Positions 55,985 to 64,000 of a stretch of DNA of 64,000 nt are shown here, piece after piece; position 1 is the first letter of the stretch, and every line of letters starts with the position of its first letter. Where the stretch lies: positions 1-64,000 of the forward strand of contig JAJTHB010000029.1 in assembly GCA_021299465.1 (NCBI GenBank), read 5' to 3'. Position numbers and translations under genes: made by a program. The notes below the pieces were generated by a model. That model searched no databases, was not told where the DNA came from, and saw nothing but the letters and a program-made list of their open reading frames with translations. The DNA is from Rickettsiales bacterium (lineage in GTDB: Bacteria > Pseudomonadota > Alphaproteobacteria > Rickettsiales > SXRF01).

Positions 55985-56251
55985 TCATGCTGGGTGCCGC
56001 TTCACCCAGTTCTTGAGCACCTTGTTGATTTCGGTTTGCCAGCCTTTGCCCATGGCGCGGAAGCGTTTTTCGACCTCCGGATCAAGCCGGATGGCAACGG
56101 TTTTCGCGGTAACAGGTTTTTTGGGGCGGCCACGGCGGATGAGTGTATCACCTATGTAAAGATCGGCTTTCTCAAACCACTCACGCGTTAATTCCGGCGC
56201 ATCATCAGGATCAATCCAAGAGGATTTTGTAGATTTTTCTTTCTTTTTCAT
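55985..56251 (-). CDS. brnA: BrnA antitoxin
   Basis: An 88-residue antitoxin of the BrnT/BrnA system. The N-terminal DDAPELTREWFEKADLYIGDTLIRRGRP and the C-terminal ribbon-helix-helix part with VTAKTVAIRLDPEVEKRFRAMG are typical. BrnA neutralises BrnT and represses the shared promoter. It overlaps brnT by 41 bases. Confidence 0.92.
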   Translation of the reverse strand: MKKKEKSTKSSWIDPDDAPELTREWFEKADLYIGDTLIRRGRPKKPVTAKTVAIRLDPEVEKRFRAMGKGWQTEINKVLKNWVKRHPA

Positions 56252-56483
56252 TGGCCCTCCTTAAGGAAATAATGTGTCTTGCCGCGCCTCGTTGCGTCCA
56301 TACCATCACCACCATGTTTCCATGCAGAAATCCAACGGTGATAAAGCGAATTTCTCCGTAGTCTTTTCTTGTGTCTTCTTTGGTATAAAATAAGTTAGCA
56401 AAAATCTGATTTGCATGCTCGAAGTCAAGATTTCGGTGTGTTAGTGTCAATATTCGCTTGTTCGGGTCATACGTTATTTTCAT
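56211..56483 (-). CDS. brnT: BrnT toxin
   Basis: A 90-residue ribonuclease toxin of the RelE-like BrnT family. It begins MKITYDPNKRILTLTHRNLDFE and has RFITVGFLHGNMVVMVWTQRG and HIISLRRANEKERKIY, the usual BrnT C-terminal block with the active-site His/Arg residues. It is first in the brnT-brnA operon with a strong promoter directly upstream. Confidence 0.9.
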   Translation of the reverse strand: MKITYDPNKRILTLTHRNLDFEHANQIFANLFYTKEDTRKDYGEIRFITVGFLHGNMVVMVWTQRGAARHIISLRRANEKERKIYKILLD

Positions 56484-56499
56484 CCGGCAGCCTCTAATT

Positions 56500-56528
56500 A
56501 TTGTATATGCAAAAAATCAGCCTGTCAA
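56500..56528 (-). promoter_or_regulatory. brnTA promoter with operator-like palindrome
   Basis: On the minus strand there is a perfect -35 TTGACA (56528-56523), a 17-base spacer and a -10 TACAAT (56505-56500). The -35 lies inside or at the end of gltX. Overlapping the -10, TTGTATATGCAA (56501-56512) is a near-perfect palindrome and a good candidate for the BrnA operator. The predicted leader is only about 10 bases. Confidence 0.7.
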
Positions 56529-57827
56529 GCGTGCATTTGTCTTTTGCATGCCCAGCAGCGGCAGGAGTTTTTTCAGCTCCGGCCCGTGCTCAAGGCCGGT
56601 GAGCGCTTTGCGGATGGGCATAAACAGCTCTTTGCCTTTGCGCGGCGTGGTGGGTTTAACCGCGTTCATCCACGCGTCATATGTGCTTTCGTCCCACGGC
56701 TCAGGCGGCAGCAGCGCGGCAATCTGATTTAAAAATGCTTTCTCGTCATTCGTCCTTTGCCATCCGTCATCCGTCGTGCCTTGCACGACATCCCACCACA
56801 CTTTCGCATCCGCCAGATTCTTCACATTCGCGCGCACGGAATTCCAGAACGTCTCATCGGCAAATGGCAGCTGGCTCTTCACGGCTGAAAAGGGAAGCTG
56901 ATGCAATAATTTCTCGCCCAGTTTTTCGAGTTCCGCCGCATCATAATTCGCAGGCGCGCGGCCAAACTTTTTGAAATCAAAACTATCGACCAATTGCTGC
57001 ATCTCGGTGAAGACTTCCACCGCATCCGACGTTCCCATTTTAGCCAGCAGCGAATTGATCGCCATCGGCAAAATGCCGCCCTCACGCATTGAGCGGATGT
57101 CGTTACCGCCCAGACGTTTGGAAAGCTCGCCGTCTTTGGTTTTGAGCAGTGCCATATGCGCGAAAGTGGGAACGTTGTAGTCCAGTGCTTTGTAAATCTG
57201 GATTTGAACAGCGGTATTACTGACATGATCCTCTCCGCGAATCACATGCGTTGCGCCTAGCTCGCCGTCATCCACCACCGAGGCCAGCGTGTAAAGCGGC
57301 ACGCCGTCGGCTCGCACCAGCACCGGATCGCTCATATGGGTGGCCTTAAAATGGGCATGGCCGCGAATGAGGTCATCCCACACGACTTCTTCATCATTCA
57401 GCAAAAAGCGCCAGTGCGGCGCACGGCCTTCGGCCATGAATTTTTTATTCTGCTCATCGCTGGCGCGTTTATAGATTGGTGGCAGACCTCGGCCAGCCAG
57501 CATCTTGCGCTGTACATCCAGCTCCTCGGCGGTCTCGTAGCAAGCATAAAGCCGGCCAGATTGTTTAAGGGTTTCGGTCGCAAGTTTATAGCGGTCAAAA
57601 CGATCAGACTGCTTGACCAGCGAATCCCATGTGATGCCTAGCCAACTTAAGTCTTCTTTGATCGCCTCTTCATATTCCGGGCGTGAACGTTCAAGATCTG
57701 TATCATCGATACGCAGCATGAAATGCCCGCCCATCTTGCGCGTAAACAGCCAATTGACCAGCGCGGTGCGCACATTGCCAACATGCAAATAGCCAGTAGG
57801 AGAGGGGGCGAAGCGAGTTTTGATCAT
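56517..57827 (-). CDS. gltX: Glutamyl-tRNA synthetase
   Basis: A 436-residue class I synthetase that charges tRNA-Glu (tRNA-Glu with anticodon TTC is at 6601-6675). It begins MIKTRFAPSPTGYLHVGNVRTAL with the HIGH-type motif, and DGELSKRLGG is the KMSKS-type motif. It is somewhat shorter than usual (about 465). A short direct repeat (56743-56775) encodes a stretch near TDDGWQRTNDE. Its ATG overlaps the stop of the periplasmic protein gene. Confidence 0.93.
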   Translation of the reverse strand: MIKTRFAPSPTGYLHVGNVRTALVNWLFTRKMGGHFMLRIDDTDLERSRPEYEEAIKEDLSWLGITWDSLVKQSDRFDRYKLATETLKQSGRLYACYETAEELDVQRKMLAGRGLPPIYKRASDEQNKKFMAEGRAPHWRFLLNDEEVVWDDLIRGHAHFKATHMSDPVLVRADGVPLYTLASVVDDGELGATHVIRGEDHVSNTAVQIQIYKALDYNVPTFAHMALLKTKDGELSKRLGGNDIRSMREGGILPMAINSLLAKMGTSDAVEVFTEMQQLVDSFDFKKFGRAPANYDAAELEKLGEKLLHQLPFSAVKSQLPFADETFWNSVRANVKNLADAKVWWDVVQGTTDDGWQRTNDEKAFLNQIAALLPPEPWDESTYDAWMNAVKPTTPRKGKELFMPIRKALTGLEHGPELKKLLPLLGMQKTNARLTG

Positions 57828-58414
57828 GGTTTGGCGGCTGTGTTCGTTGCAACAGCGGGCGCAGCGGGAGCGGGTTGCTGGGCAGCCGCCGGTTCGCTTT
57901 GCGGCGTCATATCGGGCAATGCGGCGCCAGGGGCGGATTTATTTTCACACCAGCCGAAATAGGCAGTGTAAGGCTCGCCAACCGGCACATCCTTAATCGA
58001 GCCATCGGTGTGTAAAAGATAAAATGAATAGAGGCCACCGGTGGTATCAATTACGGCGCGTTCGGTGATCACTTTCTTAGCATTCTGATTGCTCAGGGTA
58101 ATGCGTCCGCCGCTACTTAGAACATGCTGGTATTCAATCACCAAATTTTGATCGCGGTCTTTGTCGTTAGCGAGCACGGTTTTGATAGTTTCAACCGCTC
58201 GCGCCGGATCAATGACATATTCAACGACCTGTGTTTTACGCACAGCTAGGATGGTGCGGCCAGTATCCTGCTGTAGCCCTTCGTAGATTTTATGGCAGGC
58301 GGCACCCACACAGTTGCTTTTGAAGCGCGTGCATTCAAAGGTTACTTGAAATTCGTTTGCCAGAGCAGGAAACGAAGCCAGCGCAGCAAGCGCGAAGGTG
58401 CTAATGCGTTTCAT
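57824..58414 (-). CDS. Periplasmic protein of unknown function
   Basis: A 196-residue protein with a signal peptide (about 1-19, cleaved near ALA-NEF) and four cysteines, the first three close together in ECTRFKSNCVGAAC, which could form a disulfide-stabilised core. The C-terminal ~35 residues are Pro/Ala-rich. No family is recognised. It overlaps ppdK and gltX by four bases each, so it belongs to that operon. Confidence 0.75.
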   Translation of the reverse strand: MKRISTFALAALASFPALANEFQVTFECTRFKSNCVGAACHKIYEGLQQDTGRTILAVRKTQVVEYVIDPARAVETIKTVLANDKDRDQNLVIEYQHVLSSGGRITLSNQNAKKVITERAVIDTTGGLYSFYLLHTDGSIKDVPVGEPYTAYFGWCENKSAPGAALPDMTPQSEPAAAQQPAPAAPAVATNTAAKP

Positions 58415-61050
58415 AGTGCGGCCTGTGCCGCAGCGAGGCGTGCGACCGGCACGCGGTACGGCGAGCAGCTCACATAATCCAGCCCCACCTTCTGGCAGAA
58501 CGCGATCGAGGCGGGATCACCACCATGCTCGCCGCAGATGCCCATTTTCATGCCGCTGCGCGTGGCGCGGCCACGCTCAGCAGCGATTTGAATAAGTTCG
58601 CCCACGCCGCTTTGGTCAAGCGTGACAAACGGATCCTGCTCGACAATACCTTTTTGCTTGTAGATCTCGATAAAGCTCGCCGAATCATCGCGCGAGATGC
58701 CCAGCGTCGTCTGCGTCAAATCATTGGTGCCGAAGCTGAAAAACTCGGCTGATTTTGCAATCTCACCGGCCATCAGCGCCGCGCGCGGTAGCTCGATCAT
58801 CGTGCCGACTATGTAGTCGATTTTTTTGCCGGTTTCTTTCATCACACTTGCGGCTACTTCATCGACGAGCTGTTTCATCATCTCCAGCTCACGCGGCATC
58901 ATGACTAGCGGGATCATGATTTCTGGCGTCACGCCGCCAACATTTGCTGCCGCTTCGAAAATCGCGCGCGCCTGCATCGCGTAAATTTCAGGGTAAGTGA
59001 TGCCAAGGCGGCAGCCGCGATGGCCAAGCATCGGGTTTTGCTCTTTCAGCTCATGCGCGCGCATGCGCACGTTTTCCACGCTGATGCCCGCAGCTTTCGC
59101 CACCTGTTTCATGTCTTCTTCAGTATGCGGCAGGAACTCATGCAGCGGCGGGTCAAGCAAGCGAATGGTCACCGGCAGCCCCTTCATGATGGCAAATAGC
59201 TCGGTGAAATCTTTGCGCTGCATGGGTAGCAGTTTGGCAAGCGCCGTTTTACGACCATCGGTATCTTTTGCCACAATCATTTCGCGCATGGCGATGATGC
59301 GCTCTGCGTCAAAAAACATATGCTCGGTGCGGCACAGGCCGATGCCTTCTGCGCCGAAGCTGCGCGCGGTTTTAGCATCGAGCGGGGTTTCAGCATTGGT
59401 GCGTACCTTTAGTTTACGCACGCTATCTGCCCAGCTCATCAGCGTTTCAAAATCACTGGAAAGTTGTGGTTGCACGGTTGGAATATCGCCAAGCATCACT
59501 TCGCCGGTTGAGCCATTAATGGTGACCATTTCGCCTTCTTTCACCGTGCGCCCCATTACCTGAAACTCTTTTTTAGCATAATCAATGCGCACATCGCCTG
59601 CACCTGAAACACAAGGCTTACCCATGCCACGCGCGACCACTGCTGCGTGTGAGGTCATACCGCCGCGAGCGGTGAGGATCCCCTGCGCCGCGTGCATGCC
59701 GTGAATATCTTCCGGCGAGGTTTCGATGCGCACCAAGATGACTTTTTCTTTGTGGCGCAGCGCCATCTCCTCAGCATCCTCCGCGGAAAACACCACCTTG
59801 CCGGAAGCCGCGCCGGGCGAGGCGGGCAGCCCCTTGGCCAGCACCGTTTTTTTCGCGTTGGGATCAAGTGTGGGATGCAGCAGTTGATCGAGCGAGAGCG
59901 GATCAATACGCTTTAGCGCCTCTTCCTTGCTGATGCGTTTTTCATTCACCATGTCGACCGCAATCTTCACCGCAGCGGCCGCTGTGCGCTTGCCGTTTCG
60001 TGTCTGTAGCATCCAGAGCTTGTGGTTCTGGATGGTAAACTCAATATCCTGCATATCGCGGTAATGCGTCTCGAGCTTATCGAACACATCGGTCAGCTGT
60101 TTATAAACCTGCGGCATCACAGCGGGCATTTCTGAAAGTGGCTGCGGCGTGCGGATACCGGCCACCACATCTTCGCCCTGCGCGTTGATCAGAAATTCGC
60201 CGTAATAAGCGCGCTCGCCGGTCGAAGGGTTGCGCGTGAACGCCACGCCGGTCGCGCAATCATCCCCCATATTGCCGAACACCATGGATTGCACGGTCAC
60301 CGCCGTGCCCCAGTTTTCGGGAATATCATGCAGCTCGCGATATTTCTTGGCGCGGGCAGACATCCAGCTATCAAATACGGCGCGAATCGCGCCCCATAGC
60401 TGCGCGTGAACATCCTCGGGGAAGGGCTTTCCCAGCTCTTCGGAGACTTTTTCTTTGTAGCTGGCGACCAGCTCCATCAGATCATCCGCCGTGAGCTCGG
60501 TATCAAGCGTGATATCGCGATCCATTTTTTTCTGCTCGAGCATTTCCTCGAAATGGTAATGGTCGATATTCAGCACCACATCCGAATACATCTGGATAAA
60601 GCGGCGGTAGCTGTCATAAGCAAAGCGCGGATTGCCGGTTTTTGCGGCGAGCGCCCCCACCGTGGTGTCATTCAGGCCAAGGTTTAAGACGGTATCCATC
60701 ATCCCCGGCATCGATGCCCTTGCGCCGGAGCGCACCGAAAGCAGCAGCGGGTTTTTGCCATCACCAAACACCGCGCCGACATGTTTTTCCACCTGCGAAA
60801 GCGCCGCTTTCACCTGCGCTTCGAGCGCTGGATTTACCTGCTTATCGTTTTTGTAGTAATCGACGCAGACTTCCGTGGTGATGGTAAAGCCCGGCGGAAC
60901 GGGAAGTCCAAGCGCGCACATCTCAGCGAGGTTTGCGCCTTTACCGCCCAGCAGCTCGCGCATCGAGCCTTTGCCGTCAGCATCGCCGCCCGCAAAGCTG
61001 TAAACGAGTTTTTCCGCCATATCGGTTTTTACCTGTGCATTGGTTTTCAT
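58411..61050 (-). CDS. ppdK: Pyruvate, phosphate dikinase
   Basis: Interconverts pyruvate and PEP using ATP and phosphate, giving a route back to sugars that goes well with the glyoxylate shunt of this window. The 879 residues show an N-terminal ATP-binding domain (LLGGKGANLAEM), the phosphohistidine in GGMTSHAAVVARGMGKPCV and the C-terminal PEP site CGEHGGDPASIAFC. Start at 61050 (MKTNAQVK) or at 61020 (MAEKLVYSF). Confidence 0.95.
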   Translation of the reverse strand: MKTNAQVKTDMAEKLVYSFAGGDADGKGSMRELLGGKGANLAEMCALGLPVPPGFTITTEVCVDYYKNDKQVNPALEAQVKAALSQVEKHVGAVFGDGKNPLLLSVRSGARASMPGMMDTVLNLGLNDTTVGALAAKTGNPRFAYDSYRRFIQMYSDVVLNIDHYHFEEMLEQKKMDRDITLDTELTADDLMELVASYKEKVSEELGKPFPEDVHAQLWGAIRAVFDSWMSARAKKYRELHDIPENWGTAVTVQSMVFGNMGDDCATGVAFTRNPSTGERAYYGEFLINAQGEDVVAGIRTPQPLSEMPAVMPQVYKQLTDVFDKLETHYRDMQDIEFTIQNHKLWMLQTRNGKRTAAAAVKIAVDMVNEKRISKEEALKRIDPLSLDQLLHPTLDPNAKKTVLAKGLPASPGAASGKVVFSAEDAEEMALRHKEKVILVRIETSPEDIHGMHAAQGILTARGGMTSHAAVVARGMGKPCVSGAGDVRIDYAKKEFQVMGRTVKEGEMVTINGSTGEVMLGDIPTVQPQLSSDFETLMSWADSVRKLKVRTNAETPLDAKTARSFGAEGIGLCRTEHMFFDAERIIAMREMIVAKDTDGRKTALAKLLPMQRKDFTELFAIMKGLPVTIRLLDPPLHEFLPHTEEDMKQVAKAAGISVENVRMRAHELKEQNPMLGHRGCRLGITYPEIYAMQARAIFEAAANVGGVTPEIMIPLVMMPRELEMMKQLVDEVAASVMKETGKKIDYIVGTMIELPRAALMAGEIAKSAEFFSFGTNDLTQTTLGISRDDSASFIEIYKQKGIVEQDPFVTLDQSGVGELIQIAAERGRATRSGMKMGICGEHGGDPASIAFCQKVGLDYVSCSPYRVPVARLAAAQAAL

Positions 61051-61051
61051 A

Positions 61052-63226
61052 TTATGCCGCCTTTTTCTGTTCCTTGCTATCGCCCTCAATTTTTGAGAAG
61101 TCTGCTATTTTATTCAAGGTCGATGTAAATCCATTCAATAAACGAAGTCTATTTTCCCTTATTTCTTTAACAGGGTCATTCACCATCACCTTATCAAAAA
61201 AAGCATTGATAGAAGGGCGCATGCTGGCTGCCATTTCCATCACATCACGGAACATCTCTTCTTTTAAACCTGCATCAATTGCAGGGGATAAATTTTCTAT
61301 CACATCAGAAAGTTTTTTCTCTTCCGGAATAGACAATAGTTTTTCGGAGGCCTTGCCATCGAATTTTCGGCCATCTTTCTTTTCTTCTTGCGCAAGAATA
61401 TTGTTGGCTCGTTTGTAGGCGGCCAAAACATCTTTTCCAATATCTGAATCGGTCAATAGCTGAAGTTGCTTAGCTTTTACAGTAATACGCACCAGATCAT
61501 CATCGCCGCCTGCAATCACCGCCTTGATCACATCATGGCGTATGCCGGAGTCCTTCAGCTGCACAATCAACCGGTCATGGAAAAAGGCCATCAGCTGCGC
61601 CGATAAGCTCTCTTTGGCATCTTCGGCGATGTCCTGCGTCGCGGATTCATTTACCGCTACATATTTGCCAACTTTAAGGTCTTTCGGGTTTTCATGCAGC
61701 TTTGCTTCCGTCTTTTTCACCAGCTGGTCGCGCGCGCTGATGAGGGCAATATCCTTAAACGGCGCATCATCCAGGAATTGTTTGAGCGGCAGGCGCAGGT
61801 TGTTTTCCAGAATAATGCGAATCACGCCCAGCGCCGCGCGGCGAAGGGCAAACGGGTCTTTTGAGCCGGTGGGTTTTTCGCCGATCGCAAACATGGAGCA
61901 AAGCGTATCGAGCTTATCCGCAAGCGCAACGCAGATGGAAACCGGCGCGGTTGGCACAGGCGAAGAAGGACCCAGCGGCAAGTAATGATCGCGGATGGCG
62001 TCCGCCACATCAGGCTTTTCGCCCTCAGCCAGCGCATAATAACGCCCCATCACGCCCTGCAGCTCGGGAAATTCGCCAACCATGCCCGTGACCAGATCCG
62101 CTTTGCACAGGCTTGCTGCGCGCTCCACTTGCTTTTTATCTGCTTTGATATGAGGCGCCAGTTCCGCAGATAGCTTTTTCACACGCTCCACTTTATCTGC
62201 AACACTTCCAAGTTTCGCATGATAGGTCACGGTTTCTAAGCCGTTCGACCAGTCTTCCAGCTTTTTCTTGCGGTCGCTGTCCCAGAAGAAGCGTCCGTCA
62301 GCTAGGCGGGCGCGCAGCACACGTTCGTTGCCGGCTACAATGGCTTTGCCACCATCGCTGGCTGTCATGTTCGCGGTGATGAGGAATTTATCAGAAAACA
62401 TACCGACTTGCGTTTCGAGGGCGAAATATTTCTGGTGCGCACGCATCTCGGAAATGAGCACTTCCGGCGGTAGATCCATGTAGTTTTTATCAATCGTACC
62501 CATCAGCACCGTCGGCCATTCGACAAGGCCGGTCACTTCTTCGAGCAGTCCTTCATCTTTTCGCAGCACAAGGCCAGCCTTGGTAGCGGCTTCAGTGGCT
62601 TGTAATTGGACTTCTTGCTTGCGAAGCCCCCTATCCGCATAAACTTTGCTATCACGAAGTTTTTGCTGATATTCGTTGGCCTTGCTGATTTCAATGGCGC
62701 CGGGGGCAAGAAAACGATGCCCATAGGTAATGTTACCCGCCTTGATACCGGCGAATTCGACCGGCACCACCTTGCCATCAAAGATACATAAAATGGAATG
62801 AAGTGGCCGCACCCACGTGGCATCGCCGCTGCCCCAGCGCATAGATTTTGGCCATGGGAAATTCCTGAGTATCTCTTCGATTAGCGGTTTTAAAATTTCA
62901 GCAGTGGGCTTTCCCTTCTGGTGAATTTTGGCGACATAGATACCGTCCTGCTGCGTGAGTTCTTCCAGCTTCATGCCCGATTTTTTAAGAAAGCCGTCAA
63001 TAGCCGCCTGCGGCGCGCCAAGTTTAGGGCCTTTAAGCTCCGTATTCACATCTGGTTGCACGCTAGGCAAGCCTTCTATCGTGGCGGCAATGCGCCTCGG
63101 ACTTGAGAACCCTTTGGCCGGTTTGCCCAGCTTATCCGCAAGCGATTTGGCAAGATGCGCCTCGGCATCCGCCTGCATCCGCGCGGGAATTTCTTCAGAA
63201 AAAAGCTCAAGCAGCAGGTCAGCCAT
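61052..63226 (-). CDS. glyS: Glycyl-tRNA synthetase, beta chain
   Basis: A 724-residue beta subunit of the alpha2-beta2 glycyl-tRNA synthetase; the alpha subunit is glyQ at the right edge. It begins MADLLLELFSEEIPARMQADAE and has LISEMRAHQKYFALE. Parts of the C-terminal third (about 61080-61480) are AT-rich relative to the rest. panD lies between it and glyQ, and palindromic repeats flank panD on both sides. Confidence 0.94.
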   Translation of the reverse strand: MADLLLELFSEEIPARMQADAEAHLAKSLADKLGKPAKGFSSPRRIAATIEGLPSVQPDVNTELKGPKLGAPQAAIDGFLKKSGMKLEELTQQDGIYVAKIHQKGKPTAEILKPLIEEILRNFPWPKSMRWGSGDATWVRPLHSILCIFDGKVVPVEFAGIKAGNITYGHRFLAPGAIEISKANEYQQKLRDSKVYADRGLRKQEVQLQATEAATKAGLVLRKDEGLLEEVTGLVEWPTVLMGTIDKNYMDLPPEVLISEMRAHQKYFALETQVGMFSDKFLITANMTASDGGKAIVAGNERVLRARLADGRFFWDSDRKKKLEDWSNGLETVTYHAKLGSVADKVERVKKLSAELAPHIKADKKQVERAASLCKADLVTGMVGEFPELQGVMGRYYALAEGEKPDVADAIRDHYLPLGPSSPVPTAPVSICVALADKLDTLCSMFAIGEKPTGSKDPFALRRAALGVIRIILENNLRLPLKQFLDDAPFKDIALISARDQLVKKTEAKLHENPKDLKVGKYVAVNESATQDIAEDAKESLSAQLMAFFHDRLIVQLKDSGIRHDVIKAVIAGGDDDLVRITVKAKQLQLLTDSDIGKDVLAAYKRANNILAQEEKKDGRKFDGKASEKLLSIPEEKKLSDVIENLSPAIDAGLKEEMFRDVMEMAASMRPSINAFFDKVMVNDPVKEIRENRLRLLNGFTSTLNKIADFSKIEGDSKEQKKAA

Positions 63227-63234
63227 TTATGTCC

Positions 63235-63304
63235 TCGTCATGCCGCACTTGTTGCGGCATCTCCATTCACTGGCATGAGACCCCGCAACGAGTGCGGGGT
63301 GACA
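63235..63304. repeat. Paired hairpin repeat between glyS and panD
   Basis: Two hairpins lie 20 bases apart: ATGCCGC/GCGGCAT (63240-63260) and ACCCCGCA/TGCGGGGT (63280-63300). The unit is bounded by CGTCA and TGACA. It fills most of the 95-base gap. Confidence 0.75.
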
Positions 63305-63321
63305 ATGCAGAAGGGCTAATG

Positions 63322-63684
63322 TCATTTCACCCTCTCCACGTTATTGTTTTCATCCATAACCAGCATCTTGGGCTTGTAGCTGCGCGCTTCTTTTTCATCC
63401 ATCTGTGCATAGGCGATGATGATGATGATATCGCCCCCCGCAAACAAATGTGCCGCTGCGCCATACACACCAAAGCGCTTGCTGCCGCGTGGTTCGCGGA
63501 TGACATAGGTTGTAATGCGCGCGCCGTTATTCACATTCAGCACATCGATCTGCTGGCCGGGCAGCATGCCAGCCTGCTCGATCAAATCCTCGTCGATGCC
63601 AAGCGAGCCATTATAATGCAGCTCCGAGTGCGTCACGCGGGCGCGGTGGATTTTAGAGTGTAACATCGTTAGTTGCATGGGCAT
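63322..63684 (-). CDS. panD: Aspartate 1-decarboxylase (proenzyme)
   Basis: Makes beta-alanine for pantothenate and coenzyme A. The 120 residues include the self-cleavage site Gly-Ser in LHYNGSLGID, which generates the pyruvoyl group, and the family blocks HSKIHRARVT and NNGARITTY. The start at 63684 has GGGGAT upstream, which lies in the arm of a palindromic repeat (63688-63707). Alternative starts are 63678 and 63666 (MLHSKIHR). Confidence 0.93.
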   Translation of the reverse strand: MPMQLTMLHSKIHRARVTHSELHYNGSLGIDEDLIEQAGMLPGQQIDVLNVNNGARITTYVIREPRGSKRFGVYGAAAHLFAGGDIIIIIAYAQMDEKEARSYKPKMLVMDENNNVERVK

Positions 63685-63687
63685 AAC

Positions 63688-63780
63688 ATCCCCGCGAAAG
63701 CGGGGATCCTGTGAGAGTTAATTTTCGAAGCGTTTTTCATTTCTTATCCAATCCTTCAGGATTCCCGCCTACGCGGGAAT
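63688..63780. repeat. Paired palindromic repeat between panD and glyQ
   Basis: ATCCCCGC GAAA GCGGGGAT (63688-63707) and ATTCCCGC CTAC GCGGGAAT (63761-63780) lie 53 bases apart. The right hairpin encodes the last residues (IPA) and TAG stop of glyQ. The left one contains the likely panD ribosome site. Paired hairpins of this type are common dispersed repeats in proteobacteria. Confidence 0.85.
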
Positions 63781-64000
63781 TAAACTTTCTACATACCCCT
63801 CACAGCACGCCTTCGCCAGTGCGCGCACTCTAGCGATATAGCTCGCGCGTTCGGTGACGGAAATGACGCCGCGCGCATCAAGCAAATTAAAGCGGTGCGA
63901 GGCTTTGATGCACTGGTCATAAGCGGGCAGGGGCAGTTTTTTGTCGATCAGGCTCATGCATTCTTTTTCGGCGTCTTCAAACTGGCGCAGTAGCTGCTGC
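63769..64000 (-). CDS. glyQ: Glycyl-tRNA synthetase, alpha chain (C-terminal part)
   Basis: The final 76 residues of GlyQ, recognised from [23 protein letters not shown] and [24 protein letters not shown]. The upstream part lies beyond the right edge. The C-terminus ends in LIPA, and the TAG comes from the loop and arm of a palindromic repeat (63761-63780). Confidence 0.95.
   Translation of the reverse strand, partial: QQLLRQFEDAEKECMSLIDKKLPLPAYDQCIKASHRFNLLDARGVISVTERASYIARVRALAKACCEGYVESLIPA

Noticed and set aside
1-64000. CRISPR array, integrase, transposase or prophage
   Set aside because: No regularly spaced direct repeats and no recognisable mobile-element enzymes were found on either strand.

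Overview
The window (64 kb, moderate GC, very tightly packed genes) looks like a chromosomal segment of an alphaproteobacterium. The evidence is a MipZ-type ParA ATPase, a UPF0262 protein next to hisD and infA, a RibB whose GTP-cyclohydrolase II half has lost its zinc cysteines, the short HisG form, and a lipoprotein of a type I associate with alphaproteobacteria. I cannot name the species. There is no phage, no rRNA, no CRISPR array and no recognisable transposase. The only mobile-like features are short palindromic repeats and a BrnT/BrnA toxin-antitoxin pair.

Layout. 1-6.4 kb (minus strand): glyoxylate shunt (aceA partial, aceB), an unknown membrane protein with a strong promoter, then reverse transsulfuration (cystathionine beta-synthase and a cystathionine gamma-lyase/synthase). 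A tRNA-Glu with its own promoter and terminator follows. 6.8-15.9 kb (mostly plus): a DUF4865-like protein, a BamE-like lipoprotein, dcd, a GNAT enzyme, murA, hisG, hisD, UPF0262, infA, maf, a YifB/ComM ATPase and two overlapping small orphan genes. 15.9-23.8 kb (mostly minus): the riboflavin genes ribD, ribE, ribB and ribH with nusB and thiL, plus nrdR, glyA and rpiB. 23.8-28.8 kb (mostly plus): a TauE-like permease, mipZ, a J-domain membrane protein, murJ, an acidic/basic small exported gene pair, cutA and tRNA-Gln. 28.8-34.4 kb: a membrane glycosyltransferase and a ferric-iron ABC transporter behind a Fur-like box.

34.4-48.3 kb (minus) is the most distinctive part: an eight-gene Pel exopolysaccharide operon. 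Its order is epimerase (PelX-like), a stand-alone PelA-type hydrolase, a PelA-type deacetylase lacking the hydrolase domain, PelB, PelD, PelE, PelF and PelG. PelA is split in two and no pelC is visible, although PelB with its outer-membrane barrel is present. The PelX-like epimerase probably supplies the UDP-N-acetylgalactosamine precursor. PelF polymerises with PelD/E/G at the inner membrane under c-di-GMP control, the PelA parts modify and trim the polymer, and PelB exports it.

48.4-51.6 kb holds a lipoprotein, a full-length kup potassium transporter gene interrupted by one amber codon, and a LysE-type exporter. 51.6-64 kb (minus) holds trmJ, ilvA, cysS, an orphan gene, brnTA, gltX, a periplasmic protein, ppdK, glyS, panD and the 3' part of glyQ.

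Two window-wide patterns stand out. First, palindromic repeats sit at gene edges or inside genes: they supply the stop codon and last residues of ribE and glyQ, the stop codon of the J-domain gene and part of the HisD tail, and one interrupts trmJ in frame. Second, five of the six convergent gene pairs overlap by exactly four bases at their stop codons, and many same-strand neighbours overlap through ATGA or GTGA.
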